Assembly: GCA_005239615.1 (NCBI GenBank)
Contig: SBBR01000075.1
Span: 1-5,719, forward strand
From: an archaeon
GTDB lineage: Archaea; Iainarchaeota; Iainarchaeia; Iainarchaeales; Iainarchaeaceae
Reading direction: 5' to 3'
DNA: 5,719 nucleotides
Positions 1 to 5,719 of this stretch are shown piece by piece (position 1 is the stretch's first letter; each line of letters opens with the position of its first letter). Both the position numbers and the translations under genes were made by a program. The notes under the pieces were generated by a model that did no database searches, was not told where the DNA came from, and was given only the letters and a program-made list of their open reading frames with translations.

Positions 1-365
1 AATACGGTGAGCTGCACTTCCGTGGGCTTGAGCGCGCGCAGATAGCCTCGCTCGCCGGCTCGAAGAATTGCGTGGTTGCCTGCGGCGGAGGGACTGTGCT
101 CGACCGGCAGAACGTGATTACCATGAAAGGCTGTGGAATTGTTGTTCTCCTCTGCGCCGGACTCCCGACAATACTCAGTCGAATAAAAAATCCAACAACA
201 AGGCCGCTCCTCAGTGTCGGCAGTCCTGAAAAGGCTGCGCGAAAGTTGTTCATCGCAAGAACACCATCCTATGCGCGCGCTGCGGACTTGGTGGTTGGGG
301 TGGAAGGCAAATCTTCCAGAGATACCGCGGAGGTGATTCTGCGTGAAGCTCGTTATGCCGGGTGA
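1..365 (+). CDS. aroK: Shikimate kinase, bacterial P-loop type, C-terminal part (cut by window edge)
   Basis: Phosphorylates shikimate with ATP to shikimate-3-phosphate in the cytoplasm, the step before EPSP synthase. The first full codon is at 3 and 120 residues are visible before the TGA at 363-365. A complete enzyme is about 170 residues, so roughly 50 N-terminal residues with the Walker A loop are outside the window. Counting from the first visible residue, the shikimate-binding FR..E (F6, R7, E10) and the glycine triplet G28-G30 with T31 and V32 are present. So are the lid arginine in T66-R67-P68-L69 and the R86...Y90...A94-D95 motif near the C-terminus. This is the NMP-kinase-like bacterial family, not the GHMP-type kinase usual in archaea. 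The missing part could also join another domain such as shikimate dehydrogenase, which cannot be judged here. Its end overlaps aroA by 23 bp, which implies co-translation. Confidence 0.9.
   Translation, partial: YGELHFRGLERAQIASLAGSKNCVVACGGGTVLDRQNVITMKGCGIVVLLCAGLPTILSRIKNPTTRPLLSVGSPEKAARKLFIARTPSYARAADLVVGVEGKSSRDTAEVILREARYAG
329..337 (+). promoter_or_regulatory. Strong Shine-Dalgarno site for aroA
   Basis: GGAGGTGAT lies inside the end of the shikimate kinase gene, 5 nt before the GTG at 343. It is complementary to the conserved 3' end of 16S rRNA (AUCACCUCC). It decides the start in favour of GTG 343 over the in-frame ATG at 355. Confidence 0.8.
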
Positions 366-1632
366 AGTGAGAGGCAGCTTCAAGGCGCCGCCTTCGAAGA
401 GCATAATGCAGCGTGCCCTGGCTGCAGCCGCGCTTGCACACGGGGTTTCGCAAATACAAAACCCTTCCTTTTGCGATGACGCACTCGTGGCAATCGAGGC
501 GAGCCGCTGCCTCGGCGCAAAAGTTGATGTAAAAGAAGGCCTAGTGGAGGTGCACGGCATCGGCGGCAGGCCTTCAGCTGGTGGCACAATCGACTGCAAC
601 GAGTCAGGCCTGTGCTCGCGAATGTTTGCGCCAATCGCCGCCCTCTCATCATCGGAATTCACTATTAAGGGAAAAGGCTCGCTTCTCTTGCGCCCGATGG
701 AAATGGGCGAGGCGCCACTGCGTTCACTGGGGGCAAAAGTCGAGTCGTCTGGCGGCAAGCTCCCTCTGAAGGTGAAAGGGCCGCTCAGGGGAAGTAAGGT
801 TGAGGTTGATGGTTCCGAGAGTTCTCAGTTCCTTACAGGGATTCTTCTCGCGCTGCCGCTCTGCGAGGGAAATTCGGTTGTGCGGGTGAAGGATTTGAAG
901 AGCCGCGAGTACATTTCGATGACAATCGATGTGGCCTCGGCTTTCGGCGTGAAAATCGTGAACAAGGGTTTTACTGAGTTTGGAATTCGCGGCGGGCAGG
1001 AATACAAAGGCACAAAATTTCCCGTCGAAGGGGATTGGTCCGGCGCCTCCTCCCTGCTTGTTGCCGGGGCGGTGGCGGGAAGTGTGAAAATTACAGGCAT
1101 CAACAAAGATTCGCACCAACCCGACAAAAGAATCGTGGAAGCGCTCAAGGCAGCCGGGGCGGGAGTCAAACAAGGGCGAAGTTATGTTGAAGTTAGGATG
1201 GGGGCGCTCCGTGGTTTCACCTTTGATGCGACAGATTGCCCTGATTTGTTCCCGGCACTTGTCGCACTCGCCGCAAACTGTTCAGGCAAAAGTGTGCTAA
1301 AGGGTGCTGGAAGGCTGCGCCACAAGGAGAGCGACAGGGCTGCAGCGCTAGTGCAGGAATTTTCAAAGCTCGGCGCGGCCATAAAGCCAAAAGGCGACCT
1401 GATTGAAGTCAATGGCGGAGCAGGTCCTGTTAGGAGTATGGGGCACGCAAGGCCGAATGGGCTTCTTGGCGGAGAGGCAGATTCGCACAACGACCACCGT
1501 ATAGCAATGGCGTGCGCGGTCGCGGGCCTCGCATCCGAAAAAGGCGTCAGGATTAGCGGAGAAGGGTGCGTTTCAAAGTCCTTTCCAGGCTTTTTCACGG
1601 TATTGGACACGCTGCTGCAAGGCGGGAAATAG
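343..1632 (+). CDS. aroA: 3-phosphoshikimate 1-carboxyvinyltransferase (EPSP synthase)
   Basis: Transfers the enolpyruvyl group of PEP to shikimate-3-phosphate, giving EPSP. The 429 residues match the usual family length. Visible motifs are A15-P-P-S-K-S20 with R24 (E. coli K22, S23, R27), L116-R117-P118 (R124), S160-S161-Q162 for shikimate-3-phosphate and C299-P-D301 holding the likely catalytic Asp (D313). Further on are H327-K-E329-S-D-R332 (E341, R344), N383-D-H-R386 and S411-K412-S-F-P (K411). The PEP/glyphosate loop is unusual: S88-G-L-C-S-R93-M replaces the common AGTAMRP, so the Thr97 and Pro101 positions are Leu90 and Met94. The segments around D231-W-S-G and D298-C-P-D-L-F-P resemble, from memory, a subfamily in Bacteroidota. 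The GTG start has a strong ribosome site and lies within the end of aroK. Identity is firm. Confidence 0.96.
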   Translation: MKLVMPGEVRGSFKAPPSKSIMQRALAAAALAHGVSQIQNPSFCDDALVAIEASRCLGAKVDVKEGLVEVHGIGGRPSAGGTIDCNESGLCSRMFAPIAALSSSEFTIKGKGSLLLRPMEMGEAPLRSLGAKVESSGGKLPLKVKGPLRGSKVEVDGSESSQFLTGILLALPLCEGNSVVRVKDLKSREYISMTIDVASAFGVKIVNKGFTEFGIRGGQEYKGTKFPVEGDWSGASSLLVAGAVAGSVKITGINKDSHQPDKRIVEALKAAGAGVKQGRSYVEVRMGALRGFTFDATDCPDLFPALVALAANCSGKSVLKGAGRLRHKESDRAAALVQEFSKLGAAIKPKGDLIEVNGGAGPVRSMGHARPNGLLGGEADSHNDHRIAMACAVAGLASEKGVRISGEGCVSKSFPGFFTVLDTLLQGGK

Positions 1633-1649
1633 GTATTAAACCTAATAGG
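1630..1649 (+). repeat. Small inverted repeat after aroA
   Basis: TAGGT (1630-1634) and ACCTA (1640-1644) form a perfect 5-bp stem with a 5-nt loop that includes the aroA stop codon. CCTA (1641-1644) can instead pair with TAGG (1646-1649), so two small alternative stems are possible just before the aroC ribosome site at 1654-1658. No T-run follows, so a terminator is unlikely. The stems are short and may be chance. Confidence 0.25.
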
Positions 1650-1665
1650 CAAAAGGTGTTTTAGT

Positions 1666-2664
1666 ATGAACTCATTCGGAAGGCTGTTTAGGGTAAGCAT
1701 TTTTGGCGAGTCCCACGGTGAGTGCATAGGCTGTGTGGTTGACGGTTGCTCGGCAGGAATCCCGCTTACAGCTGCGGACTTTCTCCCCGACCTTGAAAGG
1801 CGCAGGAGCGGGCCGAAAGGCACCACTCCGCGCATGGAGCAGGATACACCGCTCATAAAAAGCGGCGTTTTCAGCGGCCGCACGACAGGTGCGCCCATAA
1901 CCATAATGTTCGAAAACAAGGACACCGACGCCTCCTCATACCACGCAATGAAGGATACGCCGCGCCCAGGCCATGCCGATTTTACCGGCTCGCAGAAGTT
2001 CGGGGGCTTCAATGATTTCAGGGGTGGTGGGCACTTTTCAGGCAGGCTCACTGCAGCGCTCGTTACAGCTGGAGTGGTTGCAAAGAAAATCCTCGGCAGG
2101 GCAAAGGTTGACGCAAAACTCATCGAAGCCGGCGGCTCGAAGGACATCAGCGCCGCGGTTGACAAGGCGCTTGCTGCCGGAGACTCAGTAGGCGGGCTTA
2201 TCGAGTGCAGGGTTTCAGACCTTCCGGTCGGCCTCGGAGAGCCGTTCTTCGACTCTGCGGAATCGCTCATAAGCCATGTTGTCTTCTCCATTCCCGCGAC
2301 GAAAGGTATCGAGTTTGGTGTGGGTTTCACCTCCGCCTCCATGAAAGGCAGCGAGTGCAACGACGAAATCCTGGACCGCAGAGGCACGACCGCCACCAAC
2401 AACGCGGGCGGAATCAACGGCGGAATCACCAACGGCAACGAGCTGGTTTTCCGCGTCGCGATAAAGCCTGCCTCCAGCATCAAGGTTGCGAAAAAGACAG
2501 TCGACATGAAAACAGGCAAAAGCACGGACATTTCGGTAAAGGGCAGGCACGACGCGTGCATCGCGCTCCGTGCGCCCGTGGTTGTTGAGGCCGCTGCCGC
2601 GATTGCGCTTGCCGACCTCATGCTTCTTGAGCAGAAAGCCCCGAGGGTGATGAAAAGCCAGTAG
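1666..2664 (+). CDS. aroC: Chorismate synthase
   Basis: Converts EPSP to chorismate by 1,4-trans elimination of phosphate, using reduced FMN. The first signature is G14-E-S-H17-G18, with the conserved His17. R100-P-G-H103-A-D carries the second conserved His (His106 in other members). R119-G-G-G-H123-F-S-G-R127-L-T follows, then the FMN-site glycines in N246-A-G-G-I-N-G-G-I and the C-terminal G303-R-H-D motif. At 332 residues it is short for the family (about 350-390). Between A-K-K-I-L (to 143) and G172-D-S-V-G there are 28 residues, where E. coli AroC has about 54, so a variable segment is trimmed. The HFSGRLT variant is of the kind seen in Clostridia and Bacteroidota, not the RSSARET of E. 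coli. ATG 1666 is preceded by AGGTG at 1654-1658. The gene lies 33 bp after aroA, which makes its substrate. Confidence 0.97.
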   Translation: MNSFGRLFRVSIFGESHGECIGCVVDGCSAGIPLTAADFLPDLERRRSGPKGTTPRMEQDTPLIKSGVFSGRTTGAPITIMFENKDTDASSYHAMKDTPRPGHADFTGSQKFGGFNDFRGGGHFSGRLTAALVTAGVVAKKILGRAKVDAKLIEAGGSKDISAAVDKALAAGDSVGGLIECRVSDLPVGLGEPFFDSAESLISHVVFSIPATKGIEFGVGFTSASMKGSECNDEILDRRGTTATNNAGGINGGITNGNELVFRVAIKPASSIKVAKKTVDMKTGKSTDISVKGRHDACIALRAPVVVEAAAAIALADLMLLEQKAPRVMKSQ

Positions 2665-2707
2665 GGCAAGCACGTTGGGCGATGCGGAGAATTAGGTGTT
2701 CTGGATA

Positions 2708-2714
2708 TTTTTTT
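2708..2714 (+). other. T7 run in the aroC-pheA gap
   Basis: Seven consecutive T residues lie 43 nt after the aroC stop and directly before the pheA ribosome site. There is no preceding hairpin. In archaea an oligo-T run alone can cause partial termination. Here it may equally be AT-rich spacer that keeps the ribosome site unpaired. Confidence 0.25.
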
Positions 2715-2721
2715 GGAGTGA
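2715..2721 (+). promoter_or_regulatory. Shine-Dalgarno site that fixes the pheA start
   Basis: GGAGTGA lies 5 nt before the ATG at 2727. It supports 2727 over the in-frame ATG at 2682, which would put 15 unconserved residues before the chorismate mutase helix and has only a weak G-rich upstream sequence. Confidence 0.7.
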
Positions 2722-2726
2722 GTGGG

Positions 2727-3785
2727 ATGGACCTGAAGGAAACCCGCAAAAAAATAGACGCGGTTGACCGCGAAATCGTCTCGCTTCTCAGGTCAAGGCT
2801 CGAGCTTTCGCTCCAGGCTGGCAAGCTAAAGGAAAAAATCGAGGATGCCAGCAGGGAGGAAGAGGTGATTTCCCACGTCCGCAAGCACTCAAAGTTCCTC
2901 CTCTCACCTGATTTTTCTGAAAAGATTTTCAGGCAGGTGATGGATGAGTCAAAGGCCCTCCAGAAGCGCGACCTCACCCTTATAGGCTTCCAAGGAGAGC
3001 ACGGCGCGTTCAGCGAATTCGCCCTCATGGAATTCGACAGGAGCGCCATCCCGATTCCATGCAGGGAGTTTGGCGACGTTTTCGCGATGGTGAGAGCAGG
3101 GCTGCTAGATTATGGAATAGTGCCTGTGGAGAACTCTATTGAAGGCTCGGTCACACAGGTCAACGATCTCCTCATCACCTCAGATGTAACCGTAGTGTGC
3201 GAAATCACCACCCCAATACACCACTGCCTTCTCTCGTTGCCGGACACGGATTACAGGGACATAAAAGCTGTGTACTCGCACCCGCAGGCTCTAGGCCAGT
3301 GTAGGAGCTTTTTGCAGCGCAACAAGCTCGAGGCAATACCATACTACGACACAGCGGGCTCTGCAATGATGCTCTCAAAGGATAGGATTAGGGGAAGTGC
3401 GGTGATTGCAAATAGGGTCTGCGCCGACATTTACAACCTCGAAATTGTAAAGGAGAATATCGAGGACAACGACTCAAACCGCACAAGGTTTATGGTAATT
3501 GCCAAAGAGAAAGGCGATGGGATAGGCGATAAGTGCACAATCTCGTTCACTGTGCCGCACAAGTCAGGTACGCTAGCCTCAGTGCTCAAAATATTCTCCG
3601 ATGCCGGCATCAACCTTACAAGAATTGAATCCAGGCCTGCGCGTGCAGATTTGAAGGAGTTCTCATTCCTGGTGGATTTTCAGGGGGCAGACACGGACAA
3701 GAAGGTCGCAACTGTCCTTAAAAAGGTGAAGGATAGCACGCTTAACATGAAACTTATAGGCTGCTATCGCGAGGGAGAGAAGTGA
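2727..3785 (+). CDS. pheA: Bifunctional chorismate mutase / prephenate dehydratase (P-protein)
   Basis: Rearranges chorismate to prephenate, then decarboxylates and dehydrates it to phenylpyruvate, the Phe precursor. The 352 residues fall into three domains. Residues 1-80 are an AroQ-type mutase with all expected active-site residues by alignment to E. coli PheA: R7, R24, K35, D40, R43, E44, S75 and Q79. Residues 82-262 are the dehydratase, with F88-Q-G-E-H-G, P133-V-E-N-S-I-E-G-S, S184-H-P-Q-A-L-G-Q-C and the catalytic T253-R254-F255. Residues 270-350 are an ACT domain with S280-G-T-L-A and E301-S-R-P, the motifs that bind Phe, so feedback inhibition by phenylalanine is likely. As tyrA has no mutase domain, this protein is the only mutase in the window and would supply prephenate to both branches. 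ATG 2727 was chosen from its ribosome site and the domain boundary; ATG 2682 is in frame. Confidence 0.96.
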   Translation: MDLKETRKKIDAVDREIVSLLRSRLELSLQAGKLKEKIEDASREEEVISHVRKHSKFLLSPDFSEKIFRQVMDESKALQKRDLTLIGFQGEHGAFSEFALMEFDRSAIPIPCREFGDVFAMVRAGLLDYGIVPVENSIEGSVTQVNDLLITSDVTVVCEITTPIHHCLLSLPDTDYRDIKAVYSHPQALGQCRSFLQRNKLEAIPYYDTAGSAMMLSKDRIRGSAVIANRVCADIYNLEIVKENIEDNDSNRTRFMVIAKEKGDGIGDKCTISFTVPHKSGTLASVLKIFSDAGINLTRIESRPARADLKEFSFLVDFQGADTDKKVATVLKKVKDSTLNMKLIGCYREGEK

Positions 3786-4597
3786 GAATTGCTATTCTTG
3801 GCTGCGGGAAAATGGGCTCGTGGCTTGCGACCACGCTCTCAACAAAACACGAGGTGGTGGTGTTCGATTCACATCCCGGCAGAATCCCTAAACTAAAAAA
3901 TGTCTCCGCCCTCAACAGCCTCTCCGAACTGCATAAATTCTCGCCCGAAATGGTCCTCAACGCCGTTTCGCCGCAAAACACTATTCCCGCCTTCGAATCT
4001 GCGGTTCCATTCCTAAAAAAAGAGTGCCTTATTTGCGATATCGCCTCGGTTAAACAGGGGCTTGCGGATTATTACTCCAAAAGCGGCTTTGCGTTCTGCT
4101 CGGTGCACCCAATGTTCGGACCCACCTTTGCAAACCTTGGCCTGCTAGAAGGTGAGAACGCGGTAATAATTACCGAGTCCGACCCGAAAGGGAAGATTTT
4201 TTTTAGGAAAATGTTCGCCAAGCTGAAGCTTCACATATACTATTATACCTTCAGCGAGCACGACAAGATGATGGCATATTCACTCACCACACCCTTTGTT
4301 TCCTCGCTTGTTTTCGCCGCGTGCCTTGACCGAACAATTGCCCATGGCAGCACCTTTGGCAAGCACCTTAAAATTGTCCGTGGCCTGCTCTCAGAGGATG
4401 ATTCTCTGCTCGCCGAAATTCTCTTCAACGAGAACTCGGTCCCGCAGATAAATAAAATAAACTCGAAGCTTGAGCTGCTGAAGCACATAATAATGGCGAA
4501 AGACCATAAGGAAATCACGGCATTCCTCAATAAGCTGCGAGCAAATGTCTGGCAAGCCGGCCCCAAGGGTAAAATCACGGAAATACCAATGGCCTGA
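3782..4597 (+). CDS. tyrA: Prephenate dehydrogenase, short form without mutase or ACT domain
   Basis: Oxidatively decarboxylates prephenate to 4-hydroxyphenylpyruvate, the Tyr precursor. The 271 residues begin with a Rossmann nucleotide site G7-C-G-K-M-G12. An acidic residue, D29, ends the second strand, which favours NAD+ over NADP+ (inference). S107-V-H109-P-M-F-G-P carries the conserved His of the TyrA family. E159-H160-D161 starts the helical dimerisation domain. The segment S167-L-T-T-P-F stands where many TyrA proteins have S.LPH. There is no AroQ mutase and no C-terminal ACT domain, so direct Tyr feedback through ACT is not expected. The pattern of H-P-M-F-G-P-T-F and G201-L-L-S-E-D-D recalls Bacteroidota TyrA, from memory. 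The GTG start shares GTGA with the pheA stop and has GGGAG at 3773-3777, so translation is coupled to the enzyme that makes its substrate. Arogenate as substrate cannot be excluded. Confidence 0.92.
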   Translation: MRIAILGCGKMGSWLATTLSTKHEVVVFDSHPGRIPKLKNVSALNSLSELHKFSPEMVLNAVSPQNTIPAFESAVPFLKKECLICDIASVKQGLADYYSKSGFAFCSVHPMFGPTFANLGLLEGENAVIITESDPKGKIFFRKMFAKLKLHIYYYTFSEHDKMMAYSLTTPFVSSLVFAACLDRTIAHGSTFGKHLKIVRGLLSEDDSLLAEILFNENSVPQINKINSKLELLKHIIMAKDHKEITAFLNKLRANVWQAGPKGKITEIPMA

Positions 4598-4601
4598 CGC
4601 C

Positions 4602-4617
4602 TTAATTTATTTTTTTT
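4602..4617 (+). other. AT-rich tract ending in T8, between tyrA and the aminotransferase gene
   Basis: TTAATTTA followed by eight T lies 4 nt after the tyrA stop and 16 nt before the aminotransferase ATG. Two readings are possible in an archaeal genome. It could be an oligo-T terminator giving partial readthrough. Or it could be a TATA-like element centred about 27 nt before the ATG, giving a leaderless transcript. Neither is proven, and a G/C-rich hairpin for a bacterial terminator is not seen. Confidence 0.3.
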
Positions 4618-4633
4618 GTGCGGTGGATGAAAA

Positions 4634-5713
4634 ATGCTCTATGAAACATTCGAGAAAATCTACAGCCTCGAAGCCGCGGGAAAGAAAATCACAAAGCTGA
4701 ACGTCGGCGAGCCCGACTGGCGGCCTCCCATAGCCGCAATCAAAGCCGCCCAAAACGCGCTTTCCAAAGGAAAGGACAAGTATGGCAGTTCTTATGGTGA
4801 GCTAACTTTACGGGAAAAGCTCGCGCAGCTTCACGGCTGCTCTGCAAAAAACATTGTTATAACCCCCGGCTCGAAATGGGGCGTTTACTCGCTCCTGCGG
4901 CTGCACCTCTCTGCCGGTGACAATGCCGTAGTTTTCTCGCCCCACTGGAGCGCGTACTCGCTCATGTGCCAGTCCTTTGGTACAGAGGCGCGCCTCGTAA
5001 ACCTTAAAATGGAGAACGGTTGGAAACCTGACCTTTGCGCCTTGGCTTCTGCAATAGATTCCAAAACCAAGATGCTTGTCCTCAACTCGCCCTGCAATCC
5101 CACAAGTGCAGCATTTTCCGAAGGCGATGAAAGGAAAATCATTGAAATCGTCCGCGACAGGGGTGTGACAGTACTGTCGGATGACGCCTACAGGGGTTTG
5201 CTGTTCGAAAAGAGGAAGGACAGGCTGTTGGAGGAAAACCTCCTCATAGCAAACACCTTCTCCAAGACCTTCGGCATGACAGGCTGGCGCATCGGCTATG
5301 CAGTCGTGCCCGAGGAAATCGCAAAGAAAATGGTTTCGCTGAACCAAATAACCTTCACGAACGTGCCCCTCTTCATCCAAGCGGGGGCGGAGAAGGCCCT
5401 GGAGGACAAGGAGAAGTTCGCCGCGAAAGTTCGCAAGCTGTGCGTGCAGCGCGCTGGAATCGCTACCAAAAAGCTGCGCGGCCACTTCGAGTTCTCCAAG
5501 CCCGAAGCCGGCTTCTACCTCTTCCCGAAACTCCCTGACGAGATCGACACAATGAAGTTCCTAGACAGGATGCTCGACTCCGGCTTTGCAATGGTTCCGG
5601 GTGGAGCTTTTGGCGATTTCGGTCAGCATTTCAGGGTTTCGCTGTGCCGCGAGAAGGAAACAATATCCATAGCTTGCGACACAATGGTTGAAACTCTAGA
5701 AGGATTTTGCTGA
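4634..5713 (+). CDS. Class I PLP aminotransferase, probably aromatic/aspartate type
   Basis: Probably transfers the amino group from glutamate or aspartate to phenylpyruvate and 4-hydroxyphenylpyruvate, ending Phe and Tyr synthesis. The role comes from its place after pheA and tyrA; the fold comes from sequence. The PLP lysine is K211 in S210-K-T-F-G-M-T-G-W-R219, with R219 a phosphate ligand. Other sites are G25-E-P-D for the N-terminal segment, P103-H-W105-S-A-Y stacking near the ring, N155 in N151-S-P-C-N-P-T, D183 and Y186 in S-D-D-A-Y, and R334 in H-F-R-V-S-L for the substrate carboxylate. At 359 residues it is shorter than the usual 380-400, with the gap at the N-terminus. A TGA at 4628-4630 just upstream excludes a longer start. 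GGTG at 4622-4625 is the ribosome site. LL-diaminopimelate, aspartate or alanine specificity remains possible. Confidence 0.88.
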   Translation: MLYETFEKIYSLEAAGKKITKLNVGEPDWRPPIAAIKAAQNALSKGKDKYGSSYGELTLREKLAQLHGCSAKNIVITPGSKWGVYSLLRLHLSAGDNAVVFSPHWSAYSLMCQSFGTEARLVNLKMENGWKPDLCALASAIDSKTKMLVLNSPCNPTSAAFSEGDERKIIEIVRDRGVTVLSDDAYRGLLFEKRKDRLLEENLLIANTFSKTFGMTGWRIGYAVVPEEIAKKMVSLNQITFTNVPLFIQAGAEKALEDKEKFAAKVRKLCVQRAGIATKKLRGHFEFSKPEAGFYLFPKLPDEIDTMKFLDRMLDSGFAMVPGGAFGDFGQHFRVSLCREKETISIACDTMVETLEGFC

Positions 5714-5719
5714 CCAATT

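Noticed and set aside
72..365. A separate small 97-residue gene starting at GTG 72
   Set aside because: The frame is open to the left edge, and the preceding residues (F-R..E) belong to the same shikimate kinase, so this is an internal start.
724..1173. Two overlapping minus-strand open frames opposite aroA
   Set aside because: They have no motifs and no plausible ribosome sites and are shadows of the aroA coding sequence.
2205..2588. A 127-residue plus-strand frame inside aroC, very rich in Arg and Gln
   Set aside because: Its composition is that of an out-of-frame reading of a GC-rich gene, and the frame of aroC carries the conserved FMN-site motifs here.
1182..2669. A 495-residue open frame on the minus strand, longer than the chorismate synthase gene it faces
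   Set aside because: It lies antisense to aroC and the end of aroA, which have firm motifs. Its translation is rich in Ser, Pro and Ala with no recognisable domain. Codon bias of the true gene explains the lack of stops.
2682..2726. A longer PheA start at ATG 2682
   Set aside because: The added 15 residues do not resemble the family, the upstream ribosome site is weak, and a good site precedes ATG 2727.
4808..5485. A 225-residue open frame on the minus strand inside the aminotransferase gene
   Set aside because: It shows no family motif and is fully antisense to a gene with all PLP-site residues in place.
1..5719. A hidden mobile, CRISPR, tRNA or defence system
   Set aside because: All long + strand frames are aromatic-pathway enzymes, gaps are 62 bp or less, and I see no direct-repeat arrays, tRNA-like folds, transposase or toxin motifs.

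Overview
The window is a compact, single-strand cluster for the late shikimate pathway and the phenylalanine/tyrosine branch. All six genes read on the + strand. They are the C-terminal part of a bacterial-type shikimate kinase (1-365), EPSP synthase (343-1632), chorismate synthase (1666-2664), a bifunctional chorismate mutase/prephenate dehydratase with an ACT domain (2727-3785), a short prephenate dehydrogenase (3782-4597) and a class I PLP aminotransferase (4634-5713). Together they would carry shikimate through shikimate-3-phosphate, EPSP, chorismate and prephenate to phenylpyruvate and 4-hydroxyphenylpyruvate, and then by transamination to Phe and Tyr. No tryptophan-branch gene is visible. 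The early steps (DAHP synthase to shikimate dehydrogenase) are also absent and may lie to the left, where the first gene is cut.

Layout: aroK overlaps aroA by 23 bp and pheA overlaps tyrA by 4 bp (GTGA). The other gaps are 33 bp (aroA-aroC), 62 bp (aroC-pheA) and 36 bp (tyrA-aminotransferase). Every gene whose start is visible has a purine-rich Shine-Dalgarno-like sequence 4-8 nt upstream, and the one before aroA (GGAGGTGAT, 329-337) is near perfect. This fits one transcript with translational coupling. No stretch above 300 bases lacks a gene. The gaps hold two T-runs (T7 at 2708-2714, T8 at 4610-4617) and a small inverted repeat after aroA.

Organism: uncertain. Arginine is written mainly as AGG (10 of 18 Arg codons counted in aroC), GTG starts are used twice, and ribosome binding sites are strong. 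These traits fit many archaea, including DPANN-type genomes, but do not prove it. The proteins themselves look bacterial: the shikimate kinase is the P-loop bacterial kind, not the GHMP-type archaeal kind, and AroA, AroC and TyrA carry sequence variants that I associate from memory with Bacteroidota or Clostridia. An archaeon or unusual bacterium with a laterally acquired aromatic module is the most interesting reading, but it is inference. This is mainly a housekeeping pathway; I found no sign of a new defence, mobile or RNA system.
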